From Pseudomonadota bacterium (GTDB lineage: Bacteria; Bdellovibrionota; UBA1018; CAIMNF01), in NCBI GenBank assembly GCA_027486675.1, contig JAIXOQ010000018.1, positions 1 through 48,869 of the forward strand: DNA of 48,869 nt. The letters run 5' to 3'. The position numbers and the translations under genes were made by a program. Below the pieces are notes generated by a model. The model did not search any database and was not told the DNA's origin. It was given only the letters and a program-made list of their open reading frames with translations. Shown here piece after piece: positions 24,950 to 34,381 of the stretch (positions are counted from its first letter, which is position 1; the number at the start of each line of letters is the position of its first letter).

Positions 24950-25528
24950 ATGAAACTTTACCTAAGCCCGGGCGCCTGTTCGATGTCGTGTCACATCGCT
25001 TTTGAAGAAGCGAAACTGAAATTTGAGCCAGTTCTCGGGAACTGGGAAGAAGTCGCTCGATTAAACCCACAAGGCGCAGTGCCAACCCTCGTGATGAACG
25101 ACGGCAAAGTACTCACACAAAACGTGGCTATTCTCACTTGCGCTTCCATTGAAGCTCCGCAACTGATGCCACGCCAAGGCACATGGGACTACCTTGAGGC
25201 AGTGAAGTGGCTTGCTTGGACAAACTCTGATTTGCACCCAGCATTTAGCCCGCTCTTTTCTGACGACATTAGCCCTGAAGCACGGACTGAAGCAGTTGCA
25301 GAAGTAACAGAGCTTCTTTCTATCGCAGACAAACATATGGCAGGAAAAAACTTCTTTGCTGGCAATCAGTTCACGATCGCAGATTGTCTGTTCTTCACCG
25401 TCTACGGTTGGACAAAAGGCATCAAGCTTCCTACCGCTCAGTTCTCGAACCTGAACGCATATGCAGCGCGTATCGCTGAGCGTCCAGCAGTTCAGGCTGT
25501 GATGAAGAAGGAAGGGCTTTTAGACTAG
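24950..25528 (+). CDS. Glutathione S-transferase
   Basis: The protein has 192 aa with ribosome site AAAGGAG 9 nt before ATG. The thioredoxin-like N-terminal domain (1-78) starts MKLYLSPGACSMSCHIAFEE, which is bacterial beta-class-like with a Ser/Cys region at the active site. It has the cis-Pro in GAVPTLVM and the helical C-terminal domain with FTIADCLFF. It conjugates or reduces electrophiles with glutathione. It ends at an intrinsic terminator. The window also holds a glutaredoxin relic and gamma-glutamyltransferase, consistent with glutathione use by this cell. Confidence 0.92.
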   Translation: MKLYLSPGACSMSCHIAFEEAKLKFEPVLGNWEEVARLNPQGAVPTLVMNDGKVLTQNVAILTCASIEAPQLMPRQGTWDYLEAVKWLAWTNSDLHPAFSPLFSDDISPEARTEAVAEVTELLSIADKHMAGKNFFAGNQFTIADCLFFTVYGWTKGIKLPTAQFSNLNAYAARIAERPAVQAVMKKEGLLD

Positions 25529-25573
25529 GCCCCGTTCCGCTCCGTTCTGAATAGAGCGGTAAGATCAATATTG

Positions 25574-25609
25574 AAACGCTAGCTTCAGTCTCTGGGGCTA
25601 GCGTTTTTT
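25574..25609 (+). terminator. Intrinsic terminator after the GST gene
   Basis: AACGCTAGC pairs with GCTAGCGTT around a loop of about 13 nt, followed by TTTTTT. It lies 46 nt after the GST stop codon. Confidence 0.85.
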
Positions 25610-25677
25610 CATTGAAGTAGACAAACTAATGAACAAACATTAATTTCATTTCTTGGCCTGGGGAGGCTTTGGGGGAG

Positions 25678-26355
25678 ATGGTCTTACTTTCTGTTCTATT
25701 TTTCTATTTTACTGCGACCGCGGAAGAATTTGATCTTTGCGGGCTCGTGGCTTCTGCTGATTTCGCTTCTTGGAAAGATGAGGCACTTATCGCGCAGACT
25801 CACAGGGCTTGGAGCTACATCAAAGCGCGACCGCACCAATTCACGGAAATCAGGGTGAATAACCGACACGTGATTCACGGGGTGCACACTGAGTCTTACA
25901 CCCGTTACAAACCTAGAGTTTTACAATCTGATGAAATCGCTGGGAAAATCTTTCGTCACTACACGACACCGTCTGGAAAGATGCAGATTCTTTCCTCTCA
26001 GAGACTTAGGGCTGGATCTACAGCTTATGCCTATGGCCCCTATTCGTTTTCCGATCTGACCGGGGTTTTCTTAACCACACCTGACTTCGGGGCGGATGAG
26101 GTGGGATTGAGTGGAGCAATTGCCCTTGCCTGGGTTGATGTGTTGTTAGATCCGGCCACTGTCGTCCTTCAGCTTGAGCCTGGGATCTTCCTGGTGCCAG
26201 GGTCTCCTGAGATCCCAGATTGGTTGCGGAAGATTGTTCTTTCTCCGAATGGTGATCTCAATAAAGAGCGATTCTTGAATCTAGGCCTCAGCGCATTTCA
26301 GCTTCCATTGAAAACGATCTCGACTTCCTACAATGATTTGGGGGACATCGAGTGA
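25678..26355 (+). CDS. Secreted protein of unknown function
   Basis: The start at ATG 25678 (225 aa) is chosen because purine-rich ribosome-site sequence (GGAGG, GGGGGAG) lies just before it. The frame opens at TTG 25669. The signal peptide MVLLSVLFFYFTATA is cleaved before EEFDLCG. The mature protein has no recognised domain. The middle (HVIHGVHTESYTRYKP, then HYTTPSG) is His/Tyr-rich. It converges with the unknown secreted gene ending at 26394. Confidence 0.75.
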   Translation: MVLLSVLFFYFTATAEEFDLCGLVASADFASWKDEALIAQTHRAWSYIKARPHQFTEIRVNNRHVIHGVHTESYTRYKPRVLQSDEIAGKIFRHYTTPSGKMQILSSQRLRAGSTAYAYGPYSFSDLTGVFLTTPDFGADEVGLSGAIALAWVDVLLDPATVVLQLEPGIFLVPGSPEIPDWLRKIVLSPNGDLNKERFLNLGLSAFQLPLKTISTSYNDLGDIE

Positions 26356-26393
26356 GCTTGATCGCTCAGCAATGCAGCCCAAGGTGCAATCCC

Positions 26394-27725
26394 TTAGCTT
26401 GCTTTTAGTTTTTCAAGCAAAGCTTCAATTAAAGCGGGCTCTGAGTCTGCATTGACCAGTGTCGCACAGGGTGTGAAGAGCCTGAACTGATTGCTGCCAG
26501 CAGATGCGTTCCAACCAAAAGCCATAGCGTCTGTTAGAATCCGATTCCCGACTCGATCTAAGAGGTCTTTGAATCGAGCGGCCCGTGTTTCTTCGTCGCC
26601 ACTGAGGGCTCCATTCTGCGATAAAGCCTTCACCAAGTAGCTAAAGTCAGTGGGATCAAAATTCAATTCTGAAGAGATGTTCAAAAAAGTGATTCGCAAC
26701 TGGAGTTCGAGCGCTTTAGCGACCAATGGAACCCGCGGATTCCAATCCTTAGACTCCTCCGTCAGATTGGCAATATCGGTCACGATTTTGTTGAGCTGAG
26801 TGATCAGATTACTGAGTGTTTCTGCCTCGATTGCGTGCAGGAGGTTCGTCAACACCTCGGGTGCTTGGTAATCTACTTGCAAAATGGGTGTCACATCTTG
26901 CGGATCGATTCTTTGTAGGTCAATCACTTTGGAAGGCGTTGAAAAGCCGACAGGCTTGACGCGTTCAAAAGCATTTATCTGAATCAGTGATAATGCAGAT
27001 CTGGGTTGATTCGCGAGGCTTGCCTGAAGATGAACGGTTTCTGCATCTGGACGCTCCCGGTTTACCCATCCAATTTCAACCAATTCACCAGCATCAGTCA
27101 GTATAAAGTGAGCAAACGAATCCGGCGTAGCACCCTTTGTCTGCAGAATTCTTAGGTTGGGAAGCTGAAATGTTTTTTCGACCTCGATATCTGAACCAAC
27201 AAAAAGATCTGCTGCGTTTCTCATGAGTCCGGTCGCAGCAGCTGTGGCTATTCTCACGTCTCCTGCAGAAGAGACGACGATACTGAGGTCGGGCTTCAAT
27301 GAGCTGAGATCTTGTTTCAGTCCTTCCGCCCAAGAAAGACCGAGCCACTGAAACCTTCCTGCAATGCTATTTGCGTATTTCCGCCGTGTTACCGTATGAG
27401 GCGCATCATTTGGGAGCGCATCGATTTCAGGGATCGCCTCACCGAATTCTTGGGATGGACTCAGAGTAATCAGGAGATGGCGCTTTTCTTTGCTGAACGG
27501 CTCAAAGACTTCAGTGCCTATGGGGTATGCATTCTTTCCCTCGATCATTGCAAATTCGGGACGGTAGAAAGAGTTGCCGTCAATTTCTATGCTCGAGTAG
27601 CGGTAGGCTAAATTTACGGGGACCTTTTTTTTGGTTTTACTCATGCCGATGAAGGCTAGCGCACTCCATTCGCCCGCAAAGGAGTTGAGACCCAAAACCA
27701 AGGAAAGGAATAGTGAAGTCAGCAT
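26394..27725 (-). CDS. Secreted protein of unknown function, third gene of the dctA unit
   Basis: The start at ATG 27725 gives 443 aa with a signal peptide (MLTSLFLSLVLGLNSFA). The frame runs up to ATG 27824, but that part overlaps the preceding gene and is not signal-like. The region around ETLSNLITQLNKIVTDIANL is probably a coiled coil. A late Cys (TPCATLVN) is the only cysteine noticed in the mature part. No family is recognised. The gene follows the 438-aa secreted gene closely and is likely co-transcribed with it and the transporter. Confidence 0.75.
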   Translation of the reverse strand: MLTSLFLSLVLGLNSFAGEWSALAFIGMSKTKKKVPVNLAYRYSSIEIDGNSFYRPEFAMIEGKNAYPIGTEVFEPFSKEKRHLLITLSPSQEFGEAIPEIDALPNDAPHTVTRRKYANSIAGRFQWLGLSWAEGLKQDLSSLKPDLSIVVSSAGDVRIATAAATGLMRNAADLFVGSDIEVEKTFQLPNLRILQTKGATPDSFAHFILTDAGELVEIGWVNRERPDAETVHLQASLANQPRSALSLIQINAFERVKPVGFSTPSKVIDLQRIDPQDVTPILQVDYQAPEVLTNLLHAIEAETLSNLITQLNKIVTDIANLTEESKDWNPRVPLVAKALELQLRITFLNISSELNFDPTDFSYLVKALSQNGALSGDEETRAARFKDLLDRVGNRILTDAMAFGWNASAGSNQFRLFTPCATLVNADSEPALIEALLEKLKAS

Positions 27726-27781
27726 GGATCGGGAGGCTAACAGAGGTTGGGTGATTCGCCAAGGAGAACCCTTTTTAGCCC

Positions 27782-29098
27782 TTATGGGCTTAGAAAGCGA
27801 TCCCCACTGACAATTGCGCCACATTGGACCCCGCCAGAATAATCGAACAGTTCATCTAACATCTCGTTCAAACTCGTCGTGTTCCCTGGGGAATGAGCAA
27901 AGACGTAAAGGAGCCTCACTTCTAGGGCTTGTGGGTTAGAGAAGTCCTCAGCCCATACTCCGGTCTGGTCCGTGAAGGAGCTCTGTTTCAAAGTGACGAA
28001 GCCCTCGGGCGTATTCTTGTTTTGAATCTGGATCGTCTTACCTGACGCCTGAAGCAGGGTGCCGTGAAAGAGAATGTTCCTTCCAAACCTAGGTTGCGCC
28101 AATACCAATACCTTCTTGCCAACGTCCTTGGACTGTCCCTTGTAAGCGAGTTTATCTTTGCCTTTGACCCGAGTATCCCTGGGAGCGAGCTCGGCAGCGT
28201 GGATGTCTTTCAGTGTAAAGGATCTTTTTTGTGGGTTCTGATAACGCAGTTTGTAGTCCAGATAGATTTCTAATGCGCTTGAGGATTCCGTTCTAAAAAT
28301 ATTCATTTCAAGTGGAAAAGCATCTACGATCCGATCCAGTTCCACCGTCCACAGGTTTTTGAGGAATGGAGTTGGACCAAATGCATCCTTATGTAATGCG
28401 CTGATCGCTTTCAGTGTGGTGTTTATGGAATGACCTTCTTTCTGTGCCTTGACCCACAGGTATTGATCCGGAAGACTAAATGCCGCCAAATATTTGTGCA
28501 TGTCGGTCCAGCGGGATGGATCTAGCTCACCCACCTCAGATTCCAGTCGGTCTAAGGCAGCATGGATGCGGGCAAGTTCATCTGGCTCTACGGTGAGCCA
28601 GAGGGATTCAATGATTTCTTCGGGTGGATCGTCTTGCGCGTCTGATGAGTCGTCAGATGGCAAAACTGGAGCCAATGCAAACTCGTAAGCATTGTCTGTG
28701 TAGTGCGTGAGCCAATTCACGAGATCTTCCGCAGCCTCTTCTTTGGCCGCTCTGTTCTTGATCTGGGTCAAGTAGGTCATCCAACCTGCAAAAATTTTAC
28801 TGAGGGTATCAGTGCGGTTTTCCCAGAAGGCGAATGGATTGAGATACGCAGGAACGACTCCTTTCTTGATTTTCTCGTCCGGAACATCAGAGAATTTGGT
28901 TCCCTTTGTTTCTTCTGCGAGCCCTGTCCAGATCGCAACCAGCCAGCCGTATTGATCGAACTTCTTGGGATGACGTTCGTAGAACATCTTCATGCTGATC
29001 GACGGTGAAAGAAAAAATTCTGCACTTTGAGCTGTGTTTTGCGAAGCAAGGAAGAAGAAAAAAACGGAAATGAACAGGTGCGTTGGTCCAACCTTCAC
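27782..29098 (-). CDS. Secreted protein of unknown function, coupled to the dctA-like gene
   Basis: The protein has 438 aa. The signal peptide (residues 1-26) ends TAQSA before EFFLSPS. An acidic stretch (SDDSSDAQDDPPEE) divides an alpha-helical N-terminal half from a C-terminal half containing a beta-rich segment (KKVLVLAQPRFGRNILFHGT). One Cys lies near the C-terminus. Nothing matches a family I know. The start overlaps the transporter stop (ATGA), which implies stoichiometric co-expression with a dicarboxylate/glutamate-type importer. Confidence 0.75.
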   Translation of the reverse strand: MKVGPTHLFISVFFFFLASQNTAQSAEFFLSPSISMKMFYERHPKKFDQYGWLVAIWTGLAEETKGTKFSDVPDEKIKKGVVPAYLNPFAFWENRTDTLSKIFAGWMTYLTQIKNRAAKEEAAEDLVNWLTHYTDNAYEFALAPVLPSDDSSDAQDDPPEEIIESLWLTVEPDELARIHAALDRLESEVGELDPSRWTDMHKYLAAFSLPDQYLWVKAQKEGHSINTTLKAISALHKDAFGPTPFLKNLWTVELDRIVDAFPLEMNIFRTESSSALEIYLDYKLRYQNPQKRSFTLKDIHAAELAPRDTRVKGKDKLAYKGQSKDVGKKVLVLAQPRFGRNILFHGTLLQASGKTIQIQNKNTPEGFVTLKQSSFTDQTGVWAEDFSNPQALEVRLLYVFAHSPGNTTSLNEMLDELFDYSGGVQCGAIVSGDRFLSP

Positions 29099-30306
29099 TT
29101 TGAAAACTCCGGAGCTAAAGTTTCACCCTCCCAACGTGAGACCACCGTTGTCGCAACACAATTTCCGAGGAGATTCACGCTCGTGCGCGCCATGTCCATG
29201 AATTCATCCACACCTAAGATGAGTGTGATGCCCTCTAGTGGCAGGCCAAATGCGACCAAAGTTCCAGACAAAACGACAAGCGATGCGCGTGGCACCGCAG
29301 CTACACCCTTGGTGGTGATCATGAGTGTCAGCATCATCGTAAGCTGGGTGCCGAGGCTTAATTCAATGCCCGCAGCCTGAGCAACGAACACCGACGCGAC
29401 AGCGAGGTGAAGGGTTGAGCCATCTAAGTTGAAGCTATAACCGAGTGGTAGGACAAAGCTCGAGATCCGTTTCGGCACACCCATTTTTTCAAGGCTTGCA
29501 AGTGCGGAAGGAAATGCGGACTCGCTCGAAGTGGTAGCGAACGCAAGTAGGATGGAAGGGCGGAGTTCCTTTAAGAAAGAGATGATCGCGACGCGGGAAT
29601 AAATAAGCGCCGGCAGAAGTACTAAAATGCAGAAAACGAACAGAGCAAAATAGAGTGTGCCGACCAGTTTCGCGAGTGGGAGCATCACCGAAAGCCCATG
29701 GTCTGCTACAGCGGCGGCAGTGGCGGCGCCTACGCCGATGGGTGCGAGTGTCATGACTAAGTTTGTAAACTTAAACATCACTTCATTGAGGCCCTCTGCG
29801 AAGGATAGAACGGGTTTTCCTTTTGCGCCGGCTAACATCACAGCAACACCAAACAAGCTGGAAAAGAGAACAATTTGTAGAACGTCGCCCTTCACGATGG
29901 CTTCGGCGAAGTTCGTCGGAAGGAGATGCTCGATGAATCCTGAAAAAGTGAACTGCGATTGCTGCGCCTTCGTCACCGATTCAGCTACGCTCGAGCCAAT
30001 CGACAGGCCGTCTCCGGGCCGGAACCAATTCACAAAAACGAGTCCCAACGCAAGAGCAACAGTTGTCGCGAGCTCAAAGTAGAGGATTGCCTTGATGCCA
30101 GTCTTGCCGAGCGCCTTCACGGATCCAGCTGCATTGATGCCCATGACAATGGAGGCGAAGATGAGGGGTGCCACGATGCACTTCACCCCGTTTAAGAAAA
30201 CAGTACGCCAGGGTTTGACCCAGACCACTGCATCGGGCGCAAAGTGACCCAGGGCAGCGCCTAAGATCAGAGCAATAAAGATCCAAGAAGTGAGTTTCAG
30301 TTTCAT
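29095..30306 (-). CDS. Dicarboxylate/amino acid:cation symporter (DctA/GltP family)
   Basis: The protein has 403 aa, about eight helices plus two re-entrant loops. Family motifs are visible: FATTSSESAFPSAL (first hairpin loop), PLGYSFNLDGST, GVAAVPRASLVVL (second loop) and VDEFMDMARTSVNLLGN in the last helix. Family members import C4-dicarboxylates, glutamate or aspartate with Na+ or H+; an Arg in the last helix (MARTS) suits an acidic substrate. It heads a unit with two secreted unknowns. Its divergent neighbour at 30437 shares a 130-bp intergenic region. Confidence 0.93.
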   Translation of the reverse strand: MKLKLTSWIFIALILGAALGHFAPDAVVWVKPWRTVFLNGVKCIVAPLIFASIVMGINAAGSVKALGKTGIKAILYFELATTVALALGLVFVNWFRPGDGLSIGSSVAESVTKAQQSQFTFSGFIEHLLPTNFAEAIVKGDVLQIVLFSSLFGVAVMLAGAKGKPVLSFAEGLNEVMFKFTNLVMTLAPIGVGAATAAAVADHGLSVMLPLAKLVGTLYFALFVFCILVLLPALIYSRVAIISFLKELRPSILLAFATTSSESAFPSALASLEKMGVPKRISSFVLPLGYSFNLDGSTLHLAVASVFVAQAAGIELSLGTQLTMMLTLMITTKGVAAVPRASLVVLSGTLVAFGLPLEGITLILGVDEFMDMARTSVNLLGNCVATTVVSRWEGETLAPEFSK

Positions 30307-30436
30307 GTGGGATTAAACTGTCATAACCCCGGGGAAAGACCAAGCGTAGGAATCGCATAAACCAAAATAGATAACCCCTTGAGTTTTTCGAGGGTCATGG
30401 CTAAAGTCCGATCAAATATATCTGGATTCAGGTCCC

Positions 30437-31060
30437 ATGAAATTTAAGCCCAAATTCCACCCGGTTGCGCTCGTCTGGAGTCTGCTGTTCTCTGTCCCTC
30501 TTGCCTCGGCAAATGGTTGTAGATCGATCACAGATATCGCTGCGCACCTGGATCTGGTTCGAACTGGACACACTTATCCGCCTTATATTTTGCATCCTGA
30601 TCTTATGCAGCTGCGCTCTGAGTACTTTGCTCTCAGCAAACAGTACTCGAGTGTATCTGCGGTTGCTCTGCAAGCGAAAGCAGCGCGCCTCGTTGCAGCC
30701 AGAAAACGGATTGGTGTTGTCGCGACACTGATTCGCGCTGTGGATGCGAGCATTCCAGAAAAAGTTCTGCTGTGGGATTTGCATCGCAAAGAACTCCAAG
30801 AATATTTGCCAGGATGGGGCACCGCGCAGATTAATCTGACTGACGGTCAGATCTTCTTTCTTGGTGTTGCAGATCGTTCCTACAAGACCCATGTCCTTCT
30901 TTTTCAGAAAGACGGATCAATGTGGCGGGGAAATGTACCACTCGAGTTGGCAAGAGAAATACGGAATCGGTCTGTATCTTACATAGATCCAAAATCTGTT
31001 GGTCTTTGGGAAATCAAACCCGACCATCCGTTCGTTACCCCTGTAAACTCTGGTTCATGA
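30437..31060 (+). CDS. Secreted protein of unknown function, coupled to adenine deaminase
   Basis: The protein has 207 aa. The signal peptide (residues 1-25) ends PLASA before NGC. The mature part has one Cys near the start and no known domain; it includes YPPYILHPDL and a C-terminal beta-rich region. Its stop overlaps the start of the adenine deaminase gene (ATGA), so the two share a transcript, although one product is exported and the other cytoplasmic. Confidence 0.75.
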   Translation: MKFKPKFHPVALVWSLLFSVPLASANGCRSITDIAAHLDLVRTGHTYPPYILHPDLMQLRSEYFALSKQYSSVSAVALQAKAARLVAARKRIGVVATLIRAVDASIPEKVLLWDLHRKELQEYLPGWGTAQINLTDGQIFFLGVADRSYKTHVLLFQKDGSMWRGNVPLELAREIRNRSVSYIDPKSVGLWEIKPDHPFVTPVNSGS

Positions 31061-32754
31061 GCTCTGAAAAACCTTTGAATGAGTGTGAGCTGTCAGGCCG
31101 CATCGATGCCGCCATCGGGCGTATTCCATGTGACCTTGTGATCGATCGAGTGACTTATTTGGATGTCTTTTCACTCAAGTGGCGAAAGGGTTCCATCGGA
31201 ATCAAGGACGGCGTGATCGTAGGTGTTGAGCCAGGCCTGCGCGGAAAGCAGCGTGTCGATGCGAAGTGGAAGAAACTGTCTCCTGGATTTATCGATGCGC
31301 ATGTTCATATAGAAAGTTCTCTCGTTACGCCAGAGGTCTTTGAGACGCTTGTGCTGCCTCGTGGAACGACCACTGCAATCTGTGATCCCCATGAAATCAC
31401 GAATGTCATCGGAGTGGCCGGACTGCAGCGATTTTTGGATTCTGCGACGCGATTGCGCATGGACTTAAGGGTCATGCTTTCTTCTTGTGTGCCAGCAACC
31501 CACGCTGATCTTGAGACCAATGGCGCGGGAATTATCAATGCTGAAGCATTGCTGCCATTGCTGCAAAATCCTAAAGCATTAGGCCTAGCCGAGATGATGA
31601 ACGCGTACGGGGTTCTGCACAAAGATCCTTTCGTCCTGAGTAAAATTTCCGCATTCACTGGGCGACGTATTGATGGCCATGCGCCTCAGATGGCGGGCAG
31701 AGATCTCTCTGCCTATGCTTGTGTTGGAATTTCAAGCTGCCATGAATCCAGCACACTCAAAGAAGCGAAAGAAAAACTTTCCAAAGGAATTGCGGTTTGG
31801 ATTCGGGAGGGAAGTGTCGCGAAGGATGTGGAGGCGCTGGCCCCACTCATTACTCCTGAAACATCTGCCTATGTTGGATTCTGCACTGACGATAGGAACC
31901 CGCTCGATATCGCTGAAGAAGGTCACTTGGACTACCTGATTCGGCGATCGATTGCGCTTGGAGTTCCGGTCGAGGCCGCCTATCGTGCGGCGTCCTTAAG
32001 TGTTGCGCGTCATTATGGTTTGACCATTGTGGGGGCGATCGCACCCGGATATCGCGCTGATCTTGTTCTGCTTGAGAACGCACGCCGATGTGTGGTCGAG
32101 CGCGTTTGGAAAAGTGGGATTGATGTACGCGATTTTGATTCGCTTGCAAATACGGGCGAACGATTCCCGAATACAGTGAAGTTTAAGGGTCTATTGAGCT
32201 CTGATTTGCTTCCTCCCTCAGGCAGGGTGAATGTCATTGATGTTCAGCCTGGAAAGATTCTGACTGGGCAGAGTGTGCGGTCTTCTACTGCACGCGGGGT
32301 ATCACAGCTCACGGTCTTAGAGCGCCATGGTCACGGGCATGCTCCGGCAAATGCTTATGCTCATGGTTTTGGTACGGGTCTATCGGGTGCCATTGTTTCG
32401 AGCGTTGGGCACGATAGTCATAATCTGATTGGGGTCGCAAGCAAGAGTCGTGATCTAGAGGTTGGATTTCAGGCCTTAAGGTCGAGCGGAGGGGGATTTG
32501 CAGTCGTGCGAGATGGAGCCGTTGTAGCTGCACTCGCTTTGCCTTTTGGTGGCCTGATGACCCATGCTTCACCAAAAGATATTGTGCGTTCGCTTCAAGA
32601 GCTTAGAAAAGCGAGCCTTGCTATTGGCTGTGAACTTCATGAGCCATTCCTGCAGCTAGCATTTTTAAGTTTGCCTGTGATTCCAAAACTAAAACTGACT
32701 GACCGGGGTTTGGTGGATGTAATCGGCCAAAAGATCATCTCAGTTAGAGTTTAG
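31057..32754 (+). CDS. ade: Adenine deaminase
   Basis: The start at ATG 31057 overlaps the preceding stop and gives 565 aa, the usual size. An open frame runs back to 30922 but only shadows the upstream gene. The enzyme is a metal-dependent amidohydrolase converting adenine to hypoxanthine and ammonia. Metal ligands are seen in SPGFIDAHVHIESS, later GHAPQMAG and the FCTDDRNP Asp. The C-terminal domain has GHDSHN and the GG-rich GFAVVRDGAVVAALALPFGG block typical of AdeC. It ends at the hairpin shared with the porin gene. Confidence 0.95.
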   Translation: MSSEKPLNECELSGRIDAAIGRIPCDLVIDRVTYLDVFSLKWRKGSIGIKDGVIVGVEPGLRGKQRVDAKWKKLSPGFIDAHVHIESSLVTPEVFETLVLPRGTTTAICDPHEITNVIGVAGLQRFLDSATRLRMDLRVMLSSCVPATHADLETNGAGIINAEALLPLLQNPKALGLAEMMNAYGVLHKDPFVLSKISAFTGRRIDGHAPQMAGRDLSAYACVGISSCHESSTLKEAKEKLSKGIAVWIREGSVAKDVEALAPLITPETSAYVGFCTDDRNPLDIAEEGHLDYLIRRSIALGVPVEAAYRAASLSVARHYGLTIVGAIAPGYRADLVLLENARRCVVERVWKSGIDVRDFDSLANTGERFPNTVKFKGLLSSDLLPPSGRVNVIDVQPGKILTGQSVRSSTARGVSQLTVLERHGHGHAPANAYAHGFGTGLSGAIVSSVGHDSHNLIGVASKSRDLEVGFQALRSSGGGFAVVRDGAVVAALALPFGGLMTHASPKDIVRSLQELRKASLAIGCELHEPFLQLAFLSLPVIPKLKLTDRGLVDVIGQKIISVRV

Positions 32755-32760
32755 AAGCTT

Positions 32761-32787
32761 ACTGGGGACTTGGGATCAGTCCCCAGT
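32761..32787. terminator. Perfect hairpin between convergent ade and porin genes
   Basis: ACTGGGGACT and AGTCCCCAGT pair perfectly (10 bp) around TGGGATC. It is symmetric, so it could serve both transcripts, but no long U-tract follows on either side. Confidence 0.6.
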
Positions 32788-32799
32788 AATCATGAGTGC

Positions 32800-34263
32800 T
32801 TACATCGTTACTAGGATCGCGCCCAGCACGGTCGGCTGATAAGCCGATGTCGTACCGTTTCCACGTAAAAAGCGAGATTTCTCAGTTGAGTAGTCTAAAC
32901 GACCCTCAAACCGGAATTCAAAACCTTCAGACAAAAGAAAGGAAGTCGTAGCTGTGTAGGTCCAAAGAGTCTGCGGTACCAGGCTTCCTAAGGCGTAACC
33001 ATGGGAGTCTCTGAGGAACTCAACCCGTGGGCTGACATAAAAGAACGGCGTTGTTTGCCATTTGAAGCCAGCTTGTGTCCCGTACCAGTTCGCTTTGCCG
33101 CCATCTGCACGCACGCCATCTTCTTCCCCGTAGAGGAAGCTGCTGGCAAAAGCCAAGGTTGGGGTCAATGTCCAAGAGAGGTTCGATTCGTGAACTTGTT
33201 TCCAGTTCACACTGTTGCCTGGCTGCTCTGGGCCACCGATGTAGTTATAAACCCAGGTGGTCCTGTCGTTCACAACCCATTTTACCTGTGCGCCGTAAGT
33301 TGGAGATGAGTTGGTTTCATAGATCGTATTCCACCCGTTATAAACATAGGCGTTCACCGACAGAACGTTTTGGATGGGTGAATAACCTGCATGAATCCCG
33401 GTGTGCCAGAATGGACCGCCGTAACCAAAAAGCGCAGACCTGGAATAGTTCCAGTTGTCCTTTGACTTCATCAATTCCAGTCCCACGTGCGTCGCCATTT
33501 TGCCTGCTTCAAAGATGAAACCTGGAGCTGCAGTCGGTGTGTAGGTAAAGATTGCTTGCCCAATGTGTTTAGAAATTTCATCTGCGGTAGCAAAGTTTGG
33601 ACCACCCCTGCCTTGGAGTGCAGGAGCTGAGGCGTTGATGTCCGCGAATTGCCCAAAATCTAAATCGAGAAGGAATGCAGTCTCTTTGCGCACATGCTTG
33701 ATCGTGAATTCGACCAAGTTTAAACCGAGTTGGTCTGCGTACCAATCGTAGTAACGCAGGTTGTTTTGGGGATCTTTGGTGGTGTTGGCACGTGTGTTAT
33801 TGAAGTTGTGGGAGTAGTAGAGGTCTAGATATGCCGAGAACTGAAATGCAGAAACAACCTTGCTTTCGCCCGTTGCAGCATCCTTCTTTTCGACCTCTAA
33901 GGTTGCCGGAGACACCGGTGCACGATCATTCTTAGTTTTTGGTAGGTCCTTGCCGCCAGCCATGCGTGGTGAAGTGCGGAAGCGGGTCATCGCCCAAGAA
34001 GATGCGCCCCATGCGCCGTCTTTCTGGCTCCGCATTTCAATGCGGTAGTCAGAGTTTGCGCCCCGAACCTTGATTTTCATCAGGTCACCCGAGCAAGTCG
34101 GCTTAGAAATACTGATTAAATCGTCGCTGCAGCCTGATAGTGTCACTTTCACGGATTTGATCTGACAGTCACCGTCTAGGACTTCGACTTTTGCGCAATC
34201 CTCTGCCGAGGCGCTGTTCGAAAAGGCAATAAATAACACTAACCCAAGTGCACGAATGGTCAT
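32800..34263 (-). CDS. Outer-membrane beta-barrel porin (BBP2/OmpL-like)
   Basis: The protein has 487 aa. The signal peptide (1-20) ends SASA before EDCAKVEV. An N-terminal soluble region (20-135) has four Cys in a short span (EDCAK, DGDCQIK, SGCSDD, PTCSGD), probably two disulfides. The barrel part (about 140-487) shows alternating amphipathic strands, aromatic girdles and NWNYSRSALFGYGGPFWHTG, typical of the putative beta-barrel porin-2 family. It ends with a hydrophobic strand and terminal Met rather than Phe. Ribosome site GGGAG precedes the ATG. Confidence 0.85.
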   Translation of the reverse strand: MTIRALGLVLFIAFSNSASAEDCAKVEVLDGDCQIKSVKVTLSGCSDDLISISKPTCSGDLMKIKVRGANSDYRIEMRSQKDGAWGASSWAMTRFRTSPRMAGGKDLPKTKNDRAPVSPATLEVEKKDAATGESKVVSAFQFSAYLDLYYSHNFNNTRANTTKDPQNNLRYYDWYADQLGLNLVEFTIKHVRKETAFLLDLDFGQFADINASAPALQGRGGPNFATADEISKHIGQAIFTYTPTAAPGFIFEAGKMATHVGLELMKSKDNWNYSRSALFGYGGPFWHTGIHAGYSPIQNVLSVNAYVYNGWNTIYETNSSPTYGAQVKWVVNDRTTWVYNYIGGPEQPGNSVNWKQVHESNLSWTLTPTLAFASSFLYGEEDGVRADGGKANWYGTQAGFKWQTTPFFYVSPRVEFLRDSHGYALGSLVPQTLWTYTATTSFLLSEGFEFRFEGRLDYSTEKSRFLRGNGTTSAYQPTVLGAILVTM

Positions 34264-34381
34264 CAGAAGTCTCCCTATAGAATAAATTTAAACAGACAGT
34301 GGCACTGACTTCATAGAGAAAATTTCTGAAGACGACGATTTGAGTAAGACTGATCCTTTTTCTGACACACTGTTTTGGACC

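Noticed and set aside
30922-32754. Adenine deaminase starting at 30922
   Set aside because: The first 45 codons overlap the secreted gene in another frame. ATG 31057 matches family length and couples by ATGA.
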